Shown here: positions 9,125 through 16,805 of the stretch, piece by piece | Layout: each line of letters starts with the position of its first letter | Numbering within the stretch: position 1 is the first letter of the stretch | Assembly (NCBI GenBank): GCA_964428935.1 | Contig: CAYSAG010000005.1 | Location: 1 to 42,670 of the forward strand | Length of the DNA: 42,670 bases | Direction of reading: 5' to 3' | From: JAADHY01 sp964428935 | GTDB taxonomy: Bacteria > Planctomycetota > Planctomycetia > Planctomycetales > Planctomycetaceae | Notes under the pieces: generated by a model | Seen by the model: only the letters and a program-made list of their open reading frames with translations | Told to the model about the DNA's origin: nothing | Databases searched by the model: none | Program-made: the position numbers and the translations under genes

Positions 9125-9557
9125 GGACGGTTCCTTGCCGCCCGGTTCAGAACTCGTTCGTTGTTCGGGCCGGCTGCTCGACGGCAGTCCTTCGCCGTGA
9201 CGTCCTCATTCGGCAGCCGGTCGGTCGCGGCAACGCACCCGGGGCGGCCCAGGCGCGCGGCCGGAAAAGTCGACGAGCAACGGCCGGCTACGGTGACGAA
9301 ACGCCGTCGGCTCGCCGGGCCCAACCAGCCGCTACGCGCAGCGCCGTGTGCGAGCTGCGACCAGCGAACGGTTCGGAAAAACGAACGGGAGGTCTTTGGA
9401 AAGACGGAGAGAAGTCGGGAAAGGTTGAGGTGGAAGTGTCCGTTTCGGCAGGGCGAGTCATACTTCGAACGGTCAGCCGGTGTCAACCCGAGCTTGCGCG
9501 GCGGGGCGGCCGCGCGACGGCCAGATGAAGGCGGGGTCGGAACGGGTTGGAGGACCT
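9125..9557. other. Intergenic stretch upstream of the TPR gene
   Basis: A 433-bp GC-rich stretch between the phosphodiesterase stop and the TPR-protein start, both minus strand. It should carry the promoter of the flagellar operon. I see no sigma-54 consensus in it and no convincing -35/-10 pair, RNA gene or repeat. Open frames here look like GC-driven shadows. Confidence 0.5.
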
Positions 9558-10043
9558 TCAGTCGACCGGCAGGTGCTCGACGTCCAGGCTTTGCAGGTCC
9601 ACCACGGCGACGGTCAGCGTCCTGGCCTGGTAGAGGGCTCCCGGGTTGACGACGAGGGTCGAGCCGACGTGCTGAACTTCCGGCTGGTGAGTGTGGCCAC
9701 GAAAGACCACGTCCCACTCCCCGCTGTACAGTGCCTCGTGCAGAGTCACCGGGTCGTGTCCGTGCAGAAAGGCGACTTGCCGACCGGCCCACTCTGCGGC
9801 TCCGAACTCGCCGTGACAGCCTCCACCAACCCGGTCAATCGCCTCAGCCAGCAAGTCCCGGTGGAAGTCCATGTTCCCAAAGACAAAGTCGACCGGCCAG
9901 CCCTGGAATTGCTCGACCACTTGCGGAACATCGATGTCTCCACAATGAACGATTCGGTCGACCTGTCGCTCGGCAAACAGCGCAAGCGCCGCCCGCACCG
10001 GCTCGAGCCGGCCGTGGGAATCGCTGATCAGACCTATTCGCAT
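9558..10043 (-). CDS. MJ0936/YfcE-type metallophosphoesterase
   Basis: A 161-residue calcineurin-like phosphoesterase of the small YfcE/MJ0936 group, cytoplasmic enzymes that hydrolyse phosphodiesters with a two-metal centre. The metal-binding motifs appear in order: DSH (MRIGLISDSHG at the N-terminus), CGDID (VDRIVHCGDID), GNMD (FVFGNMDFH), HGHD (VAFLHGHD) and GHTHQP (VVFRGHTHQPEVQHVGSTLVVNPGA). The family usually starts exactly at M-KIGLISDTHG, so ATG 10043 is chosen; it has no ribosome site. A longer TTG start at 10097 would read through a hairpin and T-run (see 10063-10081). The physiological substrate is not predictable. Confidence 0.9.
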   Translation of the reverse strand: MRIGLISDSHGRLEPVRAALALFAERQVDRIVHCGDIDVPQVVEQFQGWPVDFVFGNMDFHRDLLAEAIDRVGGGCHGEFGAAEWAGRQVAFLHGHDPVTLHEALYSGEWDVVFRGHTHQPEVQHVGSTLVVNPGALYQARTLTVAVVDLQSLDVEHLPVD

Positions 10044-10062
10044 TTGGGCTAGTTGGGAAAAG

Positions 10063-10081
10063 AAAAAAGCCGCTGAGCGGC
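10063..10081 (-). terminator. Hairpin plus T-run in the phosphodiesterase leader: terminator or attenuator
   Basis: On the minus strand the arms GCCGC and GCGGC (loop TCA) are followed immediately by TTTTTT and then CTTTT, the form of an intrinsic terminator. It lies 20-38 nt upstream of the ATG at 10043 and downstream of no minus-strand gene that I can see. It would therefore either attenuate the phosphodiesterase transcript or end a short RNA starting in the region up to about 10260. Confidence 0.55.
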
Positions 10082-10437
10082 AAAGGAGATTGGGCAAAAT
10101 TTACGTCACGCGGCCCGCATTCTGACGCGCGGGTGTCGAATTTGCAAACTTCTGTCCCAGCCTCCCAGCGGAAAAGCGGGAATTGGCGTAAGTGTAAGCG
10201 GAGTTTGACGGTTAGAACGTGTTTGTCAGACGCGTGCTAGCCGAATCGGCCAAATTTGCCGAGAAACGTTCCACTTTGTGAATTGGGCCACAGAGCGGTA
10301 GGCGACGGCGGCCGTAACCTTCGACCGGCCCAGTGTTTGAGCTTGGAGAGGGCGGCAAGCGTGTCGCCGTACGGGCCAGCAGACGCCGCCCGGGCGGACA
10401 CCGGAACGCGTCCGTCCGGCTGGGGCCGAAAAGCGGC

Positions 10438-10453
10438 TGGCACGCTGCTTGCA
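10438..10453 (+). promoter_or_regulatory. Sigma-54 (-24/-12) promoter of csrA
   Basis: The sequence reads TGGCACG, four bases, TTGCA, which is the full sigma-54 consensus with the invariant GG and GC ten bases apart. Transcription should start about 12 bases past the GC, near 10464, leaving a leader of roughly 59 nt before the csrA ATG at 10523. The leader carries an AGGGAAGGA ribosome site whose GGA cores could also bind CsrA itself. Confidence 0.8.
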
Positions 10454-10522
10454 AAGCGACTGGGGAGTAGATCGACGGACCGATCTGCTCAACCAAGGCC
10501 ATTCTCAGGGAAGGACAGAGCC

Positions 10523-10786
10523 ATGCTGGTCATTACGCGGAAAAGTCAGGAAAAGGTCGTCCTGCCAACCTACGGAATTACCATTACCGTTCTGAAAGCT
10601 CGGCGGGGCCGCGTACGGCTCGGCATCGAAGCTCCGAAGAACGTCACCATTCTCCGCGCAGAACTGCTCGAACGCAACCGCGGTCAGAAGCCGTCCGCCG
10701 ACGAAACGGGCTCGGAGCCGCAGCCGGGCCAGTCTGACGACCAGCCGCAGACGGACGCCTGCGAAACCGGCGCTTCCGGCTCGTAG
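10523..10786 (+). CDS. csrA: Carbon storage regulator CsrA with a C-terminal acidic tail
   Basis: CsrA is a small dimeric RNA-binding protein that blocks or stabilises mRNAs at GGA motifs; in flagellated bacteria it often controls flagellin synthesis. The 87-residue product begins MLVITRKSQEKVVL and contains VRLGIEAPKNVTILR, the family core, with the RNA-contact arginines at positions 6 and 45. The core ends near residue 52. The remaining 35 residues are a polar, acidic tail (PSADETGSEPQPGQSDDQ), longer than in the common 60-70-residue homologs. The ATG follows AGGGAAGGA. It is a single-gene unit behind a sigma-54 promoter, beside the flagellar block. Confidence 0.95.
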   Translation: MLVITRKSQEKVVLPTYGITITVLKARRGRVRLGIEAPKNVTILRAELLERNRGQKPSADETGSEPQPGQSDDQPQTDACETGASGS

Positions 10787-11018
10787 TCGCCGGTTGGGCC
10801 GTGCCCAGGCGAAAGGCTCCGCGGGGCCCGTTTCGCTCGACGCCCGCCGCCGTCTTCGCTGGCTGTGCTGGTGGAGGAGCCGCGCGTCCGAGTCTTTTTC
10901 CGAAAGTCGGTCCGGGCGTTTGCCGCTTCGTCCGGGCCGCTCTTTCGCCGTTTCCCCAGCGACAGTCCTGCCCCTCTTGCTCACGGAGCGTTCGTGCGCT
11001 GACTCCCCTTCGCCAGCA

Positions 11019-12149
11019 CTACTCCGCTGAAAACGCGAAAATGCACGTGTGCCGGTACACCTGACCCGGCCGAAGGATGACCGACGGGAAGTTTGGGTGG
11101 TTGACGGAGTCTGGGTAGTGCTGAGTCTCTAGGCAGACGGCGCTCCGTTTGCGGTACACCTTGCCCTGCTTGCCCTTCTGGCCAAACAGGAAGTTGCCGG
11201 AGTAGAACTGCAGTCCCGGCTGGTCGGTGTAGACGGTCAGCACTCTTCCGGACTTGGGGTCTTTCAGCCGCGCGGCGAACTGGACGCGGCCCGTTTTGTT
11301 GTTCAGGCAGAAGTTGTGGTCGTAGCCCAGCGCGGCCGTGTGAATCAGGCTTTCGATTCGTTCGCCGATTCGGTGCGGTTGGCGGAAGTCGAGCGGCGTG
11401 CCGGCGACCGGAGCAATTTCGCCGGTGGGAATCAGCGTGTCGTCGGTCGGCGTGTAGTGGTCGGCGTTGATGGTCAGGACGTGGTCGAGGACGGTTTCCG
11501 CTCCGTGGCCCGCCAGGTTGAAGTAGCTGTGGTTGCTCAGGTTCACCGGCGTGGGTTTGTCGGTGGTCGCTTGGTACTCGATTCGCAGCTCGTTCTTGTC
11601 GTTTAGCGTGTAGGTGACGGTGACTCGCAGCGTCCCTGGGTAGCCTTCCTCGCCGTCCGGGCTGACGTAGACGAATTGCACCCCCGGACCGTGGTCGGTC
11701 TTCACTTCTTTCGCGTCCCAAACGACCTTGTCCAGGCTGCGCTTGACGCCGCCGTGCAGGTGGTTGGGACCGTCGTTCTTGGCCAGTTGGTAGACCTTTC
11801 CGTCCAGAACGAACCGGCCGCCGGCAATGCGGTTGGCCACTCGTCCGACGACGGCACCGAAGTACTGGTTGTCTTTCGACTCGTAGCCAGCCACGTCGTC
11901 GAAGCCCAGCACCACGTCGGCCAGTTGGCCGTGTTTGTCGGGCACCCACAGTTGGACGACGGTCGCGCCGCGGGTCATCAGTTTCACGACCAAGCCGTTG
12001 GCGTTCTTCAGCGTGTACAACTTCACGGGGGTTCCATCTGAAGTCTTTCCGAACGGCACTGCCTCACCCCTCCCAGTTCGTGGTGTCGTCGTCAACAACA
12101 GACAAACCGCCAGCACGGTTTGCAGCGCGGGGAAACCTACCCTTCGCAT
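11019..12149 (-). CDS. galM: Secreted aldose 1-epimerase (mutarotase)
   Basis: Interconverts alpha and beta anomers of aldoses such as galactose or glucose. The 376-residue precursor has a signal peptide (basic MRR, hydrophobic 9-22, cleavage near residue 29), so it acts outside the cytoplasm. Family motifs include FGAVVGRVANRIAGGRF, NHLHGG, NLSNHSYFNLAGHG with the catalytic histidine, and LETQHYPDSVNHPNFPS with the catalytic glutamate near the C-terminus. The ATG at 12149 follows GGGAG at good spacing and starts exactly at the signal peptide. It stands alone, convergent with csrA and divergent from asnB. An exported mutarotase fits uptake of sugars released by the glycoside hydrolases nearby. 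Confidence 0.93.
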   Translation of the reverse strand: MRRVGFPALQTVLAVCLLLTTTPRTGRGEAVPFGKTSDGTPVKLYTLKNANGLVVKLMTRGATVVQLWVPDKHGQLADVVLGFDDVAGYESKDNQYFGAVVGRVANRIAGGRFVLDGKVYQLAKNDGPNHLHGGVKRSLDKVVWDAKEVKTDHGPGVQFVYVSPDGEEGYPGTLRVTVTYTLNDKNELRIEYQATTDKPTPVNLSNHSYFNLAGHGAETVLDHVLTINADHYTPTDDTLIPTGEIAPVAGTPLDFRQPHRIGERIESLIHTAALGYDHNFCLNNKTGRVQFAARLKDPKSGRVLTVYTDQPGLQFYSGNFLFGQKGKQGKVYRKRSAVCLETQHYPDSVNHPNFPSVILRPGQVYRHTCIFAFSAE

Positions 12150-12527
12150 TGTCTCGCTCCCTTCACCAAGTGGCGTCAGTCTTGTTTGGGTGGCCGCTTC
12201 GCCTTCCGGTCGGTCCTCGTGCGGCGACCGCTGCTCGCCTTCCGGCGCTTGACCAGGCGCGGCCGGGTCGTCCCGACAGGTCGCCCTGTTTTCCGCTCGG
12301 ACTACCGCCTGTCGCGCTGGGCGCACGGGCCACAAGTTCGAGTAATACCCCGAACGGGTCGGTGACACAAGCGACGCGCCGTGCCGGTCGGAAGTGGCAG
12401 TTGACCGCTGGCCGCTGTGACCTAGAGTTGCCGGGCTTGTCGCGCAGACGGTGCGGCTTGGTCCGCCCGAGACGCTCGCGCGGTCGAGCCGCCAACAACG
12501 GCGGAGTGCTGGAAACCGGGGAGGTCC
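12150..12527. other. Divergent promoter region between aldose epimerase and asnB
   Basis: A 378-bp stretch between two divergent genes. One plus-strand sigma-70-like promoter is proposed at 12401-12428. I see no gene, repeat or RNA structure in the rest. Confidence 0.5.
12401..12428 (+). promoter_or_regulatory. Possible sigma-70 promoter for asnB
   Basis: TTGACC and TAGAGT are separated by 16 bases, matching the -35 and -10 boxes at 5 of 6 and 4 of 6 positions. It would give a leader of about 95 nt before the asnB ATG at 12528. It is a computational-style match only. Confidence 0.35.
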
Positions 12528-14504
12528 ATGTGCGGAATTGCCGGGTTTTTTCATTTAGACGGTCGGCCGGCGGAACGGAGCCGGGTTGAGCGCATGGTTG
12601 GCACGCTGGTCCACCGCGGTCCGGACGAGGGTGGCGTGTCGGTGAACGGGCCGGTGGGCCTGGGGCACCGTCGGCTGAGCGTCATTGACCTGAGCGGCGG
12701 GCGGCAGCCCATGTCCAGCGACGACGGCTCGGTGACGCTGGTCTACAACGGCGAGGTTTTCAACTTCGTCGAGCTGCGGCAGGAGTTGCAGCGCCGAGGG
12801 CACCGCTTTCGGACCCGCTCCGACACGGAAGTCGTGTTGCGTTTGTACTTGGAGTGGGGCGAGCGGTTCGTGGAGCGGTTGAACGGTCAGTGGGCGTTGG
12901 CCGTCTGGGACGCCCGTCGCCGTCGCCTGTTCCTTTCCAGGGACCGCCTGGGCATTCGACCGCTCTACTGGTGCCGGGTCGGGCAAACGGTTTACTTCGC
13001 CTCGGAGGTCAAGGCGCTGTTTGCGTGTCCGGAGGTGCCCCGAGCCTTGGACCCGGTCGGGTTGGACCAGACGCTCACTTTCTGGGCCCCGTTGGCTCCC
13101 CGCACGGTCTTTTCGGGAATCGACGAGTTGCCGCCCGGCCACTGTTTGACCGTCGCCGCCGACGTTGTCCGCTGTTGGCCGTACTGGCAGCTTGAATTCG
13201 ACCCGGAACCGGAGTGGGGCGACGCGGACGAAGCGGCCGAGCGTCTGCTGACGCTCCTGGTCGACGCCACGCGGCTGCGGTTGCGGTCGGACGTGCCGGT
13301 GGGAGCGTACTTGAGCGGCGGGCTGGATTCGTCGCTGACGGCTGCCCTGGTGCGTCGTTTCACCGACGGGCACCTTGAAACCTTTTCGGTCTGCTTCACC
13401 GACCCGGCGTTCGACGAGAGTCGCTTCCAGGACGAAGTGGTTGGTCACCTCAAAACGCGTCACCACCGACTTGTTTGTCGCCACTCGGACATTGGGCGAG
13501 TGTTCCCCGACGTGGTCCGACACGCGGAACGGCCCGTCGTGCGCACGGCGCCGGCTCCTCTGTTCCTGCTGTCGCGGCTGGTTCGGCAGCGCGGCCTGAA
13601 GGTGGTGGTGACCGGCGAGGGAGCGGACGAGGTTTTGGGCGGGTACGACTTGTTCAAAGAAGCCAAGATTCGGCGGTTTTGGGTGCGTCGGCCCGACTCG
13701 CGACGTCGAGCCGAGCTGTTGCGAGTTCTCTACCCCTACTTGAAGGCCTTGCAAAACCAGCCGCTTCCGTACTTGAAGGCGTTCTTCCACGCGCGGCCCG
13801 AGGACGCCGACGACCCGTTCTTTTCGCACTTGCCCCGGTGGCGACTGACCGGGCAATTGAAACGGTTCTTGAACCCTGAGCTTCGCCGTCGACTGGCCGG
13901 GTACGACTGCTTGGAGGAACTGCGCGAGCGGTTGCCGGCGGACTTCAGCCGTTGGCCGCCTTTGTGTCAGGCTCAGTACCTCGAAACCGTCGGCCTTCTT
14001 CCGGGCTACATTCTGTCGTCCCAGGGGGACCGAATGGCCATGGCTCACTCGATCGAAGGACGGTTCCCGTTCTTGGACCACCGGGTCGTCGAGTTCGCCG
14101 CTCGACTGCACCCACGGCTCAAAATGCACGGCCTGGAAGAGAAGTACCTGTTGAAGCGGGTGGCTCGAGAGTTTCTGCCGGCCAGCGTGCTGCGTCGGCC
14201 GAAGCAGCCGTACCGAGCTCCGGACGCCGAAAGCTTTTTCGACCCGGCTGCCGGTGCAGCTCGGTTCGAGTACGTGGAGGCGCTGCTGTCGGAAGAGAAG
14301 CTGCGCGAGGTCGGCGTCTTCGACCCGAGGCCCGTGCAGCGACTGGTCGAGAAGGCGCGGGCCGGCCGAATTGTCGGAGCTCGCGACAACATGGCTCTGG
14401 TCGCGGTCCTGTCCACGCAGTTGCTGCACGAGCAGTTGGTTCGGCAGGCCGTGGTGGAGCCGGAGTCGGCCGACCGCCAGTGCGCGACGGTGTGGGACAG
14501 TTGA
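12528..14504 (+). CDS. asnB: AsnB-type glutamine-dependent amidotransferase (asparagine synthetase family)
   Basis: The 658-residue protein has an N-terminal class II glutamine amidotransferase domain with the catalytic Cys2 (MCGIAGFF), HRGPDEGG, GHRRLSVIDL and YNGEVFNF. A C-terminal ATP-pyrophosphatase domain follows with SGGLDSS (about 262-268), a C-terminal-domain GEGADE motif (about 360) and HSIEGRFPFLDHRVVEF. It activates a carboxylate with ATP and transfers ammonia from glutamine. True asparagine synthesis is possible, but close relatives of this HRGPDEGG/LGIRPLYW type are common in exopolysaccharide and exosortase loci, where the acceptor is another carboxyl. Its neighbours (ACP, AMP ligase, NadE-like) favour such a specialised role. 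The ATG follows GGGGAGG, close to the start. Confidence 0.9.
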   Translation: MCGIAGFFHLDGRPAERSRVERMVGTLVHRGPDEGGVSVNGPVGLGHRRLSVIDLSGGRQPMSSDDGSVTLVYNGEVFNFVELRQELQRRGHRFRTRSDTEVVLRLYLEWGERFVERLNGQWALAVWDARRRRLFLSRDRLGIRPLYWCRVGQTVYFASEVKALFACPEVPRALDPVGLDQTLTFWAPLAPRTVFSGIDELPPGHCLTVAADVVRCWPYWQLEFDPEPEWGDADEAAERLLTLLVDATRLRLRSDVPVGAYLSGGLDSSLTAALVRRFTDGHLETFSVCFTDPAFDESRFQDEVVGHLKTRHHRLVCRHSDIGRVFPDVVRHAERPVVRTAPAPLFLLSRLVRQRGLKVVVTGEGADEVLGGYDLFKEAKIRRFWVRRPDSRRRAELLRVLYPYLKALQNQPLPYLKAFFHARPEDADDPFFSHLPRWRLTGQLKRFLNPELRRRLAGYDCLEELRERLPADFSRWPPLCQAQYLETVGLLPGYILSSQGDRMAMAHSIEGRFPFLDHRVVEFAARLHPRLKMHGLEEKYLLKRVAREFLPASVLRRPKQPYRAPDAESFFDPAAGAARFEYVEALLSEEKLREVGVFDPRPVQRLVEKARAGRIVGARDNMALVAVLSTQLLHEQLVRQAVVEPESADRQCATVWDS

Positions 14505-14734
14505 ACTCCCTTCGAACCGGCTCCGGCCGCGTCGCGGGTGTCCGTGCCGCGACGTGCGAGCCGACAAGTGGGCTGCGGTGGGCGTCGTGCTTACAGACCG
14601 TCCAACCGGAACAGGCCGTTCTGCTGGTCGAGTCGCTTCTGTCGGTCGACTCCTCCCTCGCTGCTCGGACAGCTCCGACCGGCCGGCGGTTCGACGAGCC
14701 GCCGCGCCAGAGGGCGACCTAAGTTTGAGCAAGG

Positions 14735-14789
14735 GTCGTGCGCCGAAAAGTCAAGCGGCCGCGGCCCGGTCGAGAAGCCGGGCCCGCGC
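14735..14789 (+). repeat. Left copy of a 55-bp repeat at the gap edge
   Basis: Identical to 14890-14944 and running exactly up to the first N. It is GC-rich with a strong potential hairpin (arms CCCGG and CCGGG around a TCGAGAAG loop). It is most likely an assembly overlap rather than a genomic repeat. Confidence 0.85.
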
Positions 14790-14889
14790 NNNNNNNNNNN
14801 NNNNNNNNNNNNNNNNNNNNNNNNNNNNNNNNNNNNNNNNNNNNNNNNNNNNNNNNNNNNNNNNNNNNNNNNNNNNNNNNNNNNNNNNN
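14790..14889. other. Scaffold gap of 100 N
   Basis: Exactly 100 N, the conventional placeholder for a gap of unknown length. Both edges carry the same 55-mer. Confidence 0.99.
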
Positions 14890-14944
14890 GTCGTGCGCCG
14901 AAAAGTCAAGCGGCCGCGGCCCGGTCGAGAAGCCGGGCCCGCGC
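14890..14944 (+). repeat. Right copy of the 55-bp repeat at the gap edge
   Basis: Begins at the first base after the N run and is identical to 14735-14789. Collapsing the two copies joins the sequence without loss. Confidence 0.85.
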
Positions 14945-14993
14945 CGGCAAACACAGACGGGACGGAAGCTCGGTTCGACAAAGGGAGCATGCA

Positions 14994-15254
14994 ATGGAAA
15001 CGGCCAGAGAGGAAATTCGTCAGTTCGTCATTGACAACTTCTTGTTCGGGGAACCGGACGAGGAACTGACCGACGACGCGTCGTTCTTGGAGCGGGGCTA
15101 CATTGACTCGACAGGCGTCCTGGAGCTGGTCACGTTTTTGGAACAGCGGTTCGGCATTGAAATTGCCGACGACGAGCTGGTGCCGGAAAACCTGGACTCG
15201 ATTTCGCGTGTCGTGGCGTTTCTGGAGTCGAAGCTGCGTGGGGCGGAGGTTTGA
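14994..15254 (+). CDS. Acyl carrier protein / phosphopantetheine-binding protein
   Basis: An 86-residue acidic four-helix carrier protein. The phosphopantetheine attachment serine lies in FLERGYIDSTGVLELVTFLE (the DS pair near residues 38-39), equivalent to the DSL motif of AcpP. The C-terminal half (FGIEIADDELVPENLDSISRVVAFLESKL) is typical of carrier proteins that work with a free-standing AMP ligase. The ATG follows AAGGGAG. It is 3 bp upstream of the ligase gene and so surely co-translated with it. It is not in a fatty-acid synthesis cluster, which argues for a dedicated, non-housekeeping carrier. Confidence 0.93.
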   Translation: METAREEIRQFVIDNFLFGEPDEELTDDASFLERGYIDSTGVLELVTFLEQRFGIEIADDELVPENLDSISRVVAFLESKLRGAEV

Positions 15255-15257
15255 CCC

Positions 15258-16805
15258 GTGTTGCTCGAAACCTTTCTGGAAAACAGCGCGGCAAAGCACC
15301 CGGACAAAGTCGCTCTGGTGTGTGGAGACCGCCGCTGGACGTACGGCGAACTGGACGCGACGGCCAACCGGCTGGCTCACGCTCTCATCGCCGAAGGTCT
15401 GGAGCGTGGCGACCGAGTGGCCGTGTACTTGGGCAACACGTCCGAGACGGTCGTGGCCATTTTCGCCACGCTGAAAGCAGGAGGCGTGTTCCTGCCCATC
15501 AACCCGACGACCAAGCTCGACAAGCTGGTCTACATTCTGAACAACTCGCGGGCGAAAGTGGCGTTCGTGCCGGAGCGGTCGGTGCGCAGCTTGCACAAGG
15601 CGTCGGACCGGCTGGGCTTCTTGGAGCGGCTGGTGGTCGTGGGACGCAAGGACGACGGGAACGGCTGGCCGCGAGTCCTGTCGTGGTCTCGACTGCTCGA
15701 CCGCTTCCTCAACTACGAGGCTCCGCCCAAGAAACGCCGCATTAACATTGACCTGGCCGCGTTGATTTACACGTCCGGTTCGACGGGCCAACCGAAAGGA
15801 GTCATGCTGACGCACTTGAACATGGTTTCGGCCTCCACGTCCATTACGACGTACCTGCAGAACCGGCCCGACGACGTCATTCTGAACGTTCTGCCGCTCT
15901 CCTTCGACTACGGGCTCTACCAAGTGCTCATGGCCTTCCAGTTTGGCGGGACGGTCGTGCTGGAACCGTCCTTCACGTACCCGCACGCCGTGCTGCAGAA
16001 GCTGGTGGCCGAGCGGGTGACGGGCTTCCCAATCGTTCCGACGATTCTGGCCATTCTGCTGGAAATGGACTTGAGTCGGTACGACCTGAGCAGCTTGCGT
16101 TACGTGACGAACACGGGAGCGGCTCTGCCGACCGAGCACATTCGGCGTCTGCGAAAGCTGTTGCCGCACGTGCGAATCTTTTCCATGTACGGTCTGACGG
16201 AATGCAAGCGGGTGTCGTACTTGCCGCCGGAAGAAATCGACCGTCGCCCGGACTCGGTGGGCATTCCGATGCCCAACACGGAAGTCTTCATTGTGGACGA
16301 ACAAGGCCAGCCGGTGCCTCCCGGGCAAGTCGGCGAATTGGTCGTCCGCGGACCGAACGTCATGAAAGGCTACTGGGAAGCGCCGGAGCTGACGGCCGAG
16401 CGGCTGAAGCCGGGACCGCTGCCGAACGAAGTGGTGCTCTACACGGGCGACCTGTTCCGCATGGACGACGAGGGGTTCTTGTACTTCGTCGGCCGCAAGG
16501 ACGACATGATTAAGAGTCGCGGCGAGAAGGTCAGTCCCAAGGAGGTGGAGGAGGTGCTGTGTCGGCTGGAAGGGGTGTCGGAGGCGGCCGTCATTGGAGT
16601 GCCGGACCCGGTTCTTGGTCAGGCCGTGTTCGCGTTCGTGACGCTGTCGGACGGGGCGTCGCTGGACGAACGCCAAATCCTGGCTCATTGCCGTCGTCAC
16701 TTGGAGGACTTCATGGTTCCGCGCAAGGTCCAGGTCGTGCCGTCGCTGCCGAAGTCTCCGAACGGCAAAGTCGACAAGAAGCAATTGGCGGAGGTTGCGG
16801 AGTGA
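15258..16805 (+). CDS. AMP-forming acyl/aminoacyl ligase (adenylating enzyme)
   Basis: A 515-residue member of the acyl-CoA synthetase / NRPS adenylation superfamily. It has the P-loop YTSGSTGQPKGVMLTH (about 171-186), the A5 region SMYGLTECKRVSYLPPEE, the A7-A8 motif YTGDLFRMDDEGFLYFVGRKDDMIKSRGEKVSP, and the C-terminal catalytic lysine in NGKVDKKQL. It should adenylate a carboxylic or amino acid and load it onto the adjacent carrier protein or CoA. The GTG start at 15258 lies 3 bp after the ACP stop, and its own stop overlaps the next start (GTGA). The tight spacing indicates a fixed ACP-ligase-NadE-like unit. The substrate is not readable by eye; exosortase-associated ligases are the nearest annotated group I can recall. 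Confidence 0.92.
   Translation: MLLETFLENSAAKHPDKVALVCGDRRWTYGELDATANRLAHALIAEGLERGDRVAVYLGNTSETVVAIFATLKAGGVFLPINPTTKLDKLVYILNNSRAKVAFVPERSVRSLHKASDRLGFLERLVVVGRKDDGNGWPRVLSWSRLLDRFLNYEAPPKKRRINIDLAALIYTSGSTGQPKGVMLTHLNMVSASTSITTYLQNRPDDVILNVLPLSFDYGLYQVLMAFQFGGTVVLEPSFTYPHAVLQKLVAERVTGFPIVPTILAILLEMDLSRYDLSSLRYVTNTGAALPTEHIRRLRKLLPHVRIFSMYGLTECKRVSYLPPEEIDRRPDSVGIPMPNTEVFIVDEQGQPVPPGQVGELVVRGPNVMKGYWEAPELTAERLKPGPLPNEVVLYTGDLFRMDDEGFLYFVGRKDDMIKSRGEKVSPKEVEEVLCRLEGVSEAAVIGVPDPVLGQAVFAFVTLSDGASLDERQILAHCRRHLEDFMVPRKVQVVPSLPKSPNGKVDKKQLAEVAE

Larger units (their letters stand above)
10044..10522. other. Divergent regulatory region between phosphodiesterase and csrA
   Basis: A 479-bp region separating the minus-strand phosphodiesterase from plus-strand csrA. 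It is less GC-rich than its surroundings on the left side (about 10044-10260). It holds a terminator-like hairpin for the minus strand at 10063-10081 and a sigma-54 promoter for the plus strand at 10438-10453. A weak minus-strand sigma-70-like pair (TTGCAA and CAGAAT, 17 nt apart) occurs around 10126-10154. No protein-coding gene is convincing here. Confidence 0.55.
14505..14993. other. Intergenic region asnB to ACP containing the scaffold gap
   Basis: Nominally 489 bp, including 100 N and two copies of a 55-bp sequence. If the gap is only an unresolved contig overlap, the real distance is about 334 bp. The last bases before the ACP carry its ribosome site AAGGGAG. No other gene is visible. 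Confidence 0.6.

Noticed and set aside
12555..14732. 725-codon open frame on the minus strand across asnB
   Set aside because: It is exactly antisense to asnB, has no family motif, and is the kind of long frame GC-rich third positions create.
14735..14944. The 55-bp duplication as a biological repeat
   Set aside because: Both copies end exactly at the N run, which points to an assembly overlap.
14751..16784. 677-codon minus-strand frame across the ACP and ligase
   Set aside because: Antisense to two clear genes and it runs through the N gap; no recognisable domain.
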